Assembly (NCBI RefSeq): GCF_933775445.1
Contig: NC_065877.1
Coordinates: 19,530,001 to 19,594,000 of the forward strand
Length of the DNA stretch: 64,000 bases
Source: Argentina anserina
Lineage: Eukaryota; Streptophyta; Magnoliopsida; Rosales; Rosaceae
Reading direction: 5' to 3'
Part shown: one piece after another, positions 56,519 through 64,000 of the stretch
Position numbering within the stretch: the stretch's first letter is position 1
How the letters are laid out: the number at the start of each line of letters is the position of its first letter
Notes under the pieces: model-generated
Databases searched by the model: none
Told to the model about the DNA's origin: nothing
Seen by the model: only the letters and a program-made list of their open reading frames with translations
Program-made: the position numbers and the translations under genes

Positions 56519-57003
56519 ACCGGTTGACACTAAAAAGATTGCTACGCCACAGTCTAAATATGAGAAAGTTCCTAAGTAAAAGAATCAATCAAGGAACGTT
56601 TCATACTAGCAACAATGCTCGTGGTGGGAGGCAACCAGGCCGTCTCCATGCTTAAAATGTGGCATTCTGAGATCCTCCTTAACAATTATCCGATAATGGC
56701 AAGTCTCTATGCTTGAAATGTGGCTCATTCAAGCACTTTAATCGCGATTACAACGCTAGAAAAGAGATGATCAAGGCATACTCCACCTACAAGAAGTTCT
56801 TACAACCCGAATCGAATCATGTGGTTGAGGACCCTGAGATCGAGACTCACCATATCTCCATGAAGCCCCAGCCCCTTGCCTCCAAGGCTAAGTCTCCGGC
56901 CCCTACAATGGATACTCCCGACGTTGATTCGTCGTGTTTAGCTTATTCTAACTTTATGATTTCAAGTATTGTTATGACCAACCACCATTGTTATTTTCAT
57001 TGA
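56519..57003 (+). pseudogene. Copia D gag, C-terminal part after the insertion
   Basis: Gag-like sequence resumes after the Athila element with a basic, stop-containing stretch. The segment from about 56703 reads SLCLKCGSFKHFNRDYNARK, a zinc knuckle in which the second half has lost its His/Cys pattern. Then comes KEMIKAYSTYKK and an acidic/proline tail (PQPLASKAKSPAPTMDTPD). A 21-bp motif (GTCTCYATGCTTRAAATGTGG) occurs twice, at 56642-56662 and 56703-56723, flanking a copy of a 26-bp segment that also lies at 45278-45303. Confidence 0.6.
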
Positions 57004-57034
57004 CTTTGTAATAGTCTTTTGCTTTTTGGAATTA

Positions 57035-58870
57035 GAAGTTCGCGAAAATTTGAAGGAAGCTCTAGTATCTACACCGGTCCTTGCCCTACCTAACTTTGCA
57101 AGAATTCAGCCTTGAATGCGATGCCTCCGATCAGGGAATCAGTGCAGTATTGACTCAAGATGGTCACCCTGTGGCTTATATGAGTAAATTTCTATTGCAA
57201 AGACATCCAGCTCTCTCCGGCATATGATAAAAAGATGCTAGCTGTGGTCACTGCAGTGAATCATTGGCACCCCTACCTTCTGGGAAGGCACTTTACAATC
57301 TACACGGACCACCAGACGTTGGAGCACTTCTTAAACCAACGTATAACAACACTGGTGCAGTAGAAATGCCTTATAAAACTGATGGGATATGATTACTCCA
57401 TAAAGTATAAGATAGGAAAGCACAACCAAGCTGAGACGCTATGTCACGTTCACCAACTCTCAATGCCAACACAGGTATGTCCTAGCCACTACCTTCTTAC
57501 ATTGATGAGATCAAAGCTTCTTGTTTGATTGACTCGGAGTTGTCTCAAATCATTCTTGAGTTGCAAAATGCAACTAAAAAGCACAAGTATTACTCAGTTG
57601 TTAATGGTCAGCTGTTTTCAAAGGGAGTTGTGTGTACCAGCCGCTGACAATTAGAGGGACAAAATATTGACTGAGTTTCATAGTGGACTCACTGGTGGGC
57701 ATGCAGGCCGTTCGCGTACTTACTCAAGGTTTGAGCACAATTTTTATGTTGGCCTCTGTTGCAAAAGGATGTAAAACGCTTTGTAGCTCACTGCTCAACT
57801 TGCCAACAACAACATTATGAGTCCATCAAGCTGCCGGGGCTACTACAACCTATTCCGGTACATCTCAAGCTTGGCATGTGATTAGTATGGATTTCATCGA
57901 GGCTTAGTCAAATTCAGAGGGTAAGACAGTCATATGGGTGGTGGTGGACAAGCTCACAAACTTTGGTCACTTTATTCTTCTCTCCCATCCCTATACAGCT
58001 TCATCTTTGGCTAAAGTGTTTGCTCAGGAAATTTTTCGGCTACATGGAATGTCAGCGGCTATAATCTCAGACCCTCCAGGAAACGAAACTTAATAAATCC
58101 TCAGCTTATCACCCCCAAAGTGACGGCCAAACCGAAAACTTGAACCGAACGTTGGAGCAATACCTTCGCTGTTTCACCAGAAGCAAGCCTCGTAACTGGG
58201 TTCAATCCATTCCTTGGGCAGAGTGGTGGTACAACACATCATACCACTTAGTTATCAATATGACTCCTTTCAAGGCAGTAGAATCTTATATCCCTGGCTC
58301 TACTGACGTTGACACAGTGGACTCTCAGTTGCCTGACAGAGATGAAATCTTGGCTTTGGTCAAGAAGAACTTGTTACTGGCTCAGTCTCGCATAAATAAC
58401 TACCGAGACAAACATCGCACTGAACGGTCTTTGAAGTTGGTGATATGGTTTACCTCAAGTTGCAGCCAGCCAGCCACACAAGCAAAACTCTATGAAGAAG
58501 ACCGCTTTTCACAAACTTGCCCCTCGATATTACAGACCTTTTCAGGTGATTGAATGTATTGGTAGTGTTGCTTATCGCCTGAAGTTGCCTTCAGCTAAAA
58601 TATATGATGTTTCCATGTCTCCCTCTTGAAGAAACACTTTGGACCAAATGTCTCTGTGCAGCTGGATCTGCCTAATGTAGGAGATGGCTCAACCATGAAA
58701 TGGTTCATGGAGAAATTTCTTGATGTGCAAATGATCAAGCACCGTGGTGCAGCTACTGCTCACTGGCTAGTGTAGTGGGTGGGCAACGGAGCCGAGAATG
58801 CCACTTGGGAAATGGCGCAGGACATGATGGATCGATTTTCCGGAATGGAGTATAGCTGCAGTTGTCGCTT
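57035..58870 (+). pseudogene. Chromovirus (Ty3/gypsy) RNase H-integrase remnant
   Basis: Reading across frames, the order is the RT end (LKEALVSTPVLALPNF); RNase H (LECDASDQGISAVLTQDG, AYDKKMLAVVTAV, YTDHQTLEHFLNQR); an integrase zinc region (GGHAGRSRTYSR and HCSTCQQ); and the integrase core end (SAYHPQSDGQTENLNRTLEQ at about 58107-58166). Near 58755-58845 it reads HWLV-stop-WVGNGAENATWEMAQD, which resembles the chromodomain (W.G....ATWE) that ends chromovirus integrases. Frameshifts and stops are frequent. The first Asp of the integrase core lies in a damaged part. This is an old fragment lacking gag, protease and most of RT. Confidence 0.75.
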
Positions 58871-58899
58871 GAGGACAAGCTGTTTTTGAAAGGGGTCGG

Positions 58900-59190
58900 G
58901 ATGTTGTGAATCTGCCAAGTATTGTCCTACTAGGCCCCACTAAAGTATTCTGTAATTGGGCTGCATGATCTTGCTTCACATGTATTGGGCTTTCTTATAT
59001 TTTCAATTCAGTATTTAGGGTTCAATAACTAGTTGTGCAGCTGACACGTGTATAGTCAGTCTCCACTATTTATGCTTTTGTGCTAGGTTTTGAGCCACAA
59101 TCTATCAATCAAGAATATTTTCCTTCCTAGTTTAGCTTAGATTCTCTTTTCTCTTAAAGAACTGCTAAGTTAAGGTAACATCCCTAACAT
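58900..59190 (+). repeat. Probable 3' LTR of the chromovirus remnant
   Basis: The coding remnant ends in TTGAGGACAAGC followed by the purine tract GAAAGGGGTCGGGA, after which TGTTGTGAATC would be the LTR start. A stretch ending TCCCTAACA at about 59190 would complete it. No second LTR is in the window, so the limits are approximate. Confidence 0.45.
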
Positions 59191-59280
59191 TAAGTCTCGG
59201 TTGTGCTTGGCTCGAGTCGGTGGTGTGACCTTGATAAGAGAAGAGAGCAAGAGAGCCTCACATTGCAACTTGAGGACTGG

Positions 59281-59429
59281 TGAGAGTAAGTTATAGAGGA
59301 AATTAGACTTGTTTGTTTATATTATTACACTATAATCATCTATATATACGCATATAAAGTGATCTCCACTACATTCTCCACTACACATTCCACTACCGTG
59401 ATTCCCTCACCTACTACTCTCCACTCACA
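59281..59429 (-). repeat. 3' LTR of copia element E
   Basis: In element orientation it starts TGTGAGTGGAG right after the purine tract GAGGGGGAG and includes TATATATAGATGATTATAG. The end at 59281 is placed at a plausible CA, but with no partner LTR the outer border is uncertain. Confidence 0.6.
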
Positions 59430-59436
59430 CTCCCCC

Positions 59437-60953
59437 TCAAGTTGGTGCATACATATCAACCATGCCCAACTTGCCAAGTGAGTCATAAAAAGCTTTCTTA
59501 GATACTCCTTTTGTGAGCATATCGGCAAGTTGCTCTTCTGTAGGAACAAAAGGAAAACTGATGATCTTCGCGTCTAGCTTCTCCTTTATAAAATGACGAT
59601 CAACCTCCACATGTTTTGTACGATCATGTTGTACAGGATTCTGTGAAATATCAATAGCTGCCTTATTGTCACAGTACAGCTGCATAGCACTTTTAGGTTT
59701 AATACCCAAATCTTGTAGCAAGTTTTTAAGCCATAACAATTCGCATACTCCCTGAGCCATACCTCTGTACTCTGCTTCAGCACTAGATCGAGCTACCACC
59801 TTTTGTTTCTTACTATTCCATGTAACAAGATTACCCCCAACAAAGGTAAAGTACCCTGATGTGGATCTCCGATCTGTAATATTTCCAGCTCAGTCTGCAT
59901 CTGTGAAGCCACAAACTTCAAAAATATTTTTGTGATTAGAAAACATTACTCCTCTTCCTGGAGCTGACTTCAATTACCTCAAAATTCTTACAACAGCATC
60001 CATGTGGTTCTCACTGGGATTATGCATGAACTGACTCACTACACTTACTGCATATGCAACGTCTGGTCTAGTATGTGATAAATAAATCAGACGTCCAACT
60101 AGCCTCTGGTAACGAGTTTTGTCAGTCGGCACTTGATCTGGATACTCTGCTAACCGATGGTTCTGCTTAATAGGAGTATCAATGGGACTGCAATCCAACA
60201 TACATGTTTCTGTTAGTAGATCAAGAATGTACTTCCTCTGACACAGATAAATACCATCATTTCCCCGGGCTACCTCAATGCCCAAGAAGTACTTGAGTGT
60301 ACCTAAGTCCTTCATCTCAAACTCTGTGGCTAGCTGTTTTTTAATCTATCCACCTCAACAGTATCATTCCCAGTAACTACCATATCATCAACATATATAA
60401 TTAGGGCTGTTACCTTCTCTTGTTGATGTTTGAGAAATAATGTGTGGTCTGAATTACTCTGTCTGTAGCCAATTTTCCTCATAAATTGTGAGAATCTTCC
60501 AAACCAAGCACGAGGTGATTGTTTAAGACCATACAAAGATTTTCTCAATCTGCACACAACGTCACTCGGAGAAGTGGTCATATATCCGGGCGGAAGATCC
60601 ATGTATACTTCCTCTGTAAGTTCTCCATGAAGGAATGCATTCTTAATATCAAACTGTCGAAGTGGCCAGTTTAAGCTAGCAGCAAAAGAGAGTAATACCC
60701 GAATAGTGTTTATTTTTGCAACAGGTGCGAATGTCTCATCATAGTCTATGTCATATGTCTGAGTGAATCCCTTTGCTACTAGGCGTGCTTTATATCGGCT
60801 CACTGTCCCATCTGGATTATGTTTTACTGTAAACACCCAGCGACATCCCACAGTCTTCTTGCCATGTGGTGTAGATACAAGCTCCCAAGTATTGTTCTTT
60901 TGCAATGCTTCCATCTCTTCTTCCATTGTTTTTCTCCATTTTGAATCTCTCAA
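59437..60953 (-). pseudogene. Copia E reverse transcriptase/RNase H pseudogene
   Basis: RT begins near 60953 (WRKTMEEEMEALQKNNTWEL) with GCRWVFTVKHNPDGTVSRYK, FDIKNAFLHGEL, LYGLKQSPRAWF and the catalytic IIYVDDMVVTG. A frameshift near 60330 precedes MKDLGTLKYFLGIEVA. Further on are RPDVAYAVSVVSQFM, a stop near 59974, and TDAD-stop-AG, where a TGA at 59890-59892 replaces the Trp of TDADWAG. RNase H then shows SSAEAEYRGMAQG and LYCDNKAA, with the usual C-terminal TKHVEVDRHFIKEKL and EEQLADMLTKG. Active-site residues survive but the frame is broken at least three times. Confidence 0.85.
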
Positions 60954-61423
60954 TGCATCCTACACTTTGTTAGGTACTGATACAGTAGATATTTGATTCA
61001 TAAATGATTCATATGACTTAGACAATCTTTTGGTAGACATAAAATTTGCTACATGATACTTAGCTTTAGCCTGAAGGGTAGGTTCATATTTTTTTGTTGG
61101 CTGACCCCGAGTAGACCTATTTGGCAATACATATTGTCTACTATTATCCTCACTAGTATTAGGCCCAATAGAATGACTAACCTCAGATGAGTGAGGTTCT
61201 GTACGAGGAGGATCTTCTGTACCAAGAGAGCATTGGTCAGAGGTAATACGGGAGACATGAGAGGTAGTTGTGTTGTCATCTTCTGGTAGTTCCTATGGGG
61301 CTGACACATTGGTAATCTCAACGGAACCTGTCACTGGCTCACTAGGCTCCCCCTCTTCATGATACAACTCTTCAAAATAAGAATTCTCCCCCTAAAGAGC
61401 AGTATCAGAAGAGGTAAAATAGC

Positions 61424-62547
61424 TCATATCTTCAAAGAAAGTAACATCCATAGTGACATAGTACTTCCTGATAGGTGGATGATAGCATCGATATCCTTTC
61501 TAATGGCCTCCATACCCAACAAACACACATTTAACTGCCCGGGCATCCAACTTAGACCGCTGATGATGTGGAAGATGGACAAAAGCAACACAACCGAAAA
61601 CACGGGCAGGAAGATTATGAAAAGAGGGTAATGAGACATGAGAAGCAAGCACCTCATATGGAACCTTCCCGTGAAGGACACGAGAGGGAAGACGATTAAT
61701 GAGGTGGGCAGAAGTGATGACAGCATCACCCCAAAGATATGTAGGCATATGTGCACTAAAAAGAATACACCGAGCCATATCAAGTAAATGACGATTTTTC
61801 CTTTCAGAAACACCATTTTGCTCAGGTGTGTAAGGACACGTTGTTTGATGAACAATCCCGTGTGTGTGAAAGAATTCCTGAAAGACACGATTCACATATT
61901 CTCCCCCCCCCCCCCCCGTTATCAGAACGAAGAACCCTAATAGTGGCATTGTATTGTGTTTTAACAGTGGAATGAAAGGCTTGAAAAGCTGAAAAAACCT
62001 CATTTTTAGTTTTGAGAAGAACAATCCATGAAAGACGAGTACAATCATCAATAAATAAAACATAATACCGCATCCCAGATACAGTAGGAGCTTTGGAGGG
62101 TCCCCAAACATCAAAACGAATTCATTCAAAAGGAAGAATACGTTTGGGAGAAGTACTAGGAGAATACGTAGATCTATGACTTTTTCCCAAAACACACGTC
62201 TCACAACGTAAAATGGACTCATCGACACGAATAAACAAAGTAGGCATATATTGTTTCATAACACGAAAAGATGGATGCCCTAAGCGACGATGCCATAACC
62301 AAACTTCACTTAGCTTGTCAGAAGTGGAGATTAAAGCGGTCCGAGATTGTGCTCCTGGTTTTGCTCCGGCATACGTCTGATCCAGATGAAACAACCGGCC
62401 CCTCAGATACCCCCGACCAACCAACTCCCCGGTGAGAAGATCCTGAAATATCACATACATGGGAAAAAATGTCACATAGCACTTAGCGTCAGTGTTTAAT
62501 TGGGGAACAGAGAGCAAATGATGAGATAAAGCGGGTACATATAGCAC
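61424..62547 (-). pseudogene. Copia E integrase pseudogene with poly-G disruption
   Basis: The pre-integrase region gives LWHRRLGHPSFRVM and the zinc-binding tail CETCVLGKS. The core has Asp in the FIDDCTRLSW region and then LRSDN followed by a 15-nt G run (61903-61917, minus strand), which shifts the frame before EYVN. Afterwards IVHQTTCPYTPEQNGVSERK contains the catalytic Glu region, and LWGDAVITSAHLINRLPSRV leads to FGCVAFVHL..HQRSKLDARA then KCVFVGY. Without the run the motif would be the usual DNGGEY. This copy cannot make intact integrase. Confidence 0.82.
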
Positions 62548-62760
62548 ATTGTGAAGCTCTATGGTGGGAGTAATATGAACTGACCATTAGCATTAGTAAC
62601 ATAGGGTACAGGTGGAGTAGACAATACCGTAAAATAAGATTTATCATAAGTCATATGATCAGATGCACCAGAATCAATAATCCATGTATCAAAACCAACT
62701 TAGAAATATTCAAAGCCATACCAATTTTACCACGACGAGCTATGGATGCGGTAGGTAGAG
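62548..62760 (-). pseudogene. Copia E protease remnant
   Basis: On the minus strand 62695-62560 encodes WIIDSGASDHMTYDKSYF, the copia aspartic protease site with D-S-G intact, followed by TNANGQF. A frameshift upstream separates it from gag and another downstream from LHNVLYVPALSHHLLSVPQL, the normal C-terminal part. The active site is thus preserved but the frame is not continuous. Confidence 0.75.
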
Positions 62761-63724
62761 CGCTTCCCGCTGTATGATGATCATGCCCAACCACACCATA
62801 GATATCAGGTTCCCGAACTAACTGAATAGCTGCTTTCGCTTTGGGACGATAATTAGGCCTCTTGGGCCTGAGGTGTGGATACAATTTCCAACTTGTCGGA
62901 CGAGTATGGTTAGTATCATGACAATAAGAGCAAGGAGGGCGGGGCAAATTCCCGAAGCCTGGTGGTGGTCCTTGCTGATGAAGAGGAGCTGAAGTGGCTT
63001 GCGGAAGGGGTGGTGCTGGGGATCGAGCATGAATAGTAAGGCTGGAAACTGTGACGGGTGTGGGAAGAAGACTCTCCTGTTGTGAATCATCCTTACGGAT
63101 ATATGTGAAAGCGGTGAGGAGACTAGGAGGGTCGGTCTTTCGGAGCAATTCGCCTTCCGCACTGTTATGATTCGCATCAAGACCTTTCAAGAAATGGTGA
63201 ACTCGTTCAAGCTCCTTCTCCTTTTGGTACCAAACAATATCCTCGTGATTCTTGATCATGCAAGGACGTTTTACATCAATTTCAGCCCAAATATTTTTGA
63301 GTTTTGTGAAATAGTGCGACACTGGTTGTCCATCCTGCTGTATTGCCAAAGCTGTGCACATTAACTCATGAACCTGAATGAAATCAGAGTCATTAGTATA
63401 TAAACCTTCCAATGTCTCCCAGATCGCCTGTGCAGTGTTACATGCCTCCACCAAATCAATGATCTCGTCATTCATAGCTTTCCACAAAACTGACATGACA
63501 AGACCATCATCGTCGTCCCACTTAGTATAGGCAACAATGTCATCAGTACTTGGAGCTTTAGTGATTCCAGTAACATGGCCCATTTTGTGCATGCCTCGAA
63601 GATGAGCTGCCATAATTCGCTTCCATTTACGGAAATTGGTCCCAAAAGAACCGCTATCAGAACTCTTGACAGATACTTCAAATTTAGGAACCATAGAACC
63701 CTCTACTTCATCTCCAGAACCCAT
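62651..63724 (-). pseudogene. Copia E gag, near full length
   Basis: The frame starts at the ATG at 63724 (MGSGDEVEGSMVPKFEVSVK). The gag domain includes FRKWKRIMAAHL, IWETLEGLYTNDSDFIQVHE and HYFTKLKNIWAEID, with FLKGLDANHNSAEGELL. A proline-rich linker precedes the zinc knuckle CSYCHDTNHTRPTSWKLY, where the last cysteine of CX2CX4HX4C is serine; a single TGT-to-AGT change explains this and should impair RNA binding. The C-terminal end runs into unrelated frame where protease should begin. An upstream extension of the frame to 63781 has a far less likely start. Confidence 0.78.
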
Positions 63725-63820
63725 GAAATCGAAATATGAGAAGAAAAAACTGACAAGAATCGGTTGTCGGTGCACTTGCACTGTCGGTGCACCTGCACTG
63801 ACAGAAGAAACTGCAGGAGG

Positions 63821-63994
63821 ACCGGGTCGGGTCGGAAAACCGGGTCGGGCAGACGAACCGGGTCGGATCGGAGATGCGGGTCGGGTTGGCGAACCGAGTC
63901 GGGTTGGAGAACCGGGTCGGGTTGGCGAACCAGGTCGGGTTGTCGAACCGGGTCGGGTTGTCGAACCGGGTCGGGTTGTCGAACCGGGTCGGGT
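63821..63994 (-). repeat. GC-rich 18-bp minisatellite in the copia E leader
   Basis: About nine units of GAACCGGGTCGGGTTGTC (plus-strand reading) run to within a few bases of the window end. The first units are diverged and the last three nearly identical. It lies upstream of gag on the minus strand, so element RNA would be C-rich here and the opposite strand carries paired GGG tracts. A short duplication of TGTCGGTGCACYTGCAC lies between it and gag (about 63765-63800). Confidence 0.8.
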
Positions 63995-64000
63995 ATTTGG

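Larger units (their letters stand above)
44276..57003 (+). mobile_element. Ty1/copia element D, 5' part, split by an Athila element
   Basis: The 5' LTR (about 44276-44460) starts TGTTTCGGGAG and is related to the LTRs of element B. It is followed by GGTTATCACACAC, the family's presumptive primer site. Gag runs from 44758 to 45316. There a 11.2-kb Athila element interrupts it, and gag resumes at 56519 and runs to a degenerate zinc-knuckle region ending about 57003. Protease, integrase and RT of this element are absent, and chromovirus sequence follows instead. The 3' LTR is missing, so the element was truncated. Confidence 0.75.
59281..64000 (-). mobile_element. Ty1/copia retrotransposon E, 5' end beyond the window
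   Basis: Read on the minus strand, gag, protease, integrase, RT and RNase H follow in copia order from 63724 down to 59437. The purine tract GAGGGGGAG precedes a short 3' LTR at about 59281-59429. The 5' LTR was not reached; the sequence upstream of gag is a GC-rich minisatellite. Frameshifts and stops in protease, integrase (a G run), RT and RNase H make it defective. Confidence 0.85.

Overview
This window looks like a transposon-dense stretch of a flowering-plant nuclear genome, most likely a eudicot. It is AT-rich. Coding sequence consists mostly of plant-type Ty1/copia, Ty3/gypsy, LINE and hAT-like elements. Only two loci look like intact host genes: a single-exon DUF679/DMP membrane protein (6559-7236, +) and a three-exon NAC transcription factor of the SND2/NAC073 type (42265-43380, +). 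The species cannot be named from the sequence.

Layout, left to right. 1-1460 holds no recognisable gene. 1462-3888 is a same-strand series of broken exons from unrelated genes (ribosomal protein L22, an At1g32220-like NAD(P)-binding protein, ribosomal protein S20, and an unrecognised two-exon piece), as expected of a gene-capturing transposon. 4690-5653 holds serial short hairpins. The DMP gene follows. 9001-14943 is a decayed copia element (A, minus strand), followed 19 bp later by a 107-bp CT microsatellite. 16749-17504 is a non-autonomous hAT-like element with an 8-bp target duplication. 18780-20600 is a decayed LINE ORF2 (minus strand), interrupted at 18978-19525 by a second hAT-like MITE. 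A 90-93 bp minisatellite lies at 20961-21240. 22999-25522 is a degenerate hAT-like unit carrying a DUF4283 (LINE ORF1-like) gene fragment. 25575-32006 is copia element C (+, two 230-bp LTRs). 33476-41165 is a nest: two MITE-like copies flank a transposon with terminal inverted repeats, which holds copia element B (34428-40637, minus strand, two 184-bp LTRs).

The NAC gene follows. 44276-57003 is the 5' part of copia element D (+). Its gag is split by a young, nearly intact Athila-clade Ty3/gypsy element at 45317-56518, with two 1567-bp LTRs, a perfect 5-bp target duplication ACCGG and a tRNA-Asp primer site. Its gag-pol reads open except for one in-frame amber codon between RNase H and integrase. 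57035-59190 is a decayed chromovirus 3' part with a probable LTR. 59281-64000 is copia element E (minus strand), whose 5' LTR lies beyond the window. E has a 15-nt G run inside its integrase catalytic motif and an 18-bp GC-rich minisatellite in its leader.

The two host genes show no operon-like or pathway link. DMP proteins are endomembrane proteins, and SND2-type NACs regulate secondary wall formation in other plants. The window mainly records successive transposon insertions: the Athila element is the youngest resolvable event, and the LINE, the chromovirus and the exon series are among the oldest. Boundaries, stop codons and LTR differences were read by eye; family names rest on remembered motifs, not database searches.
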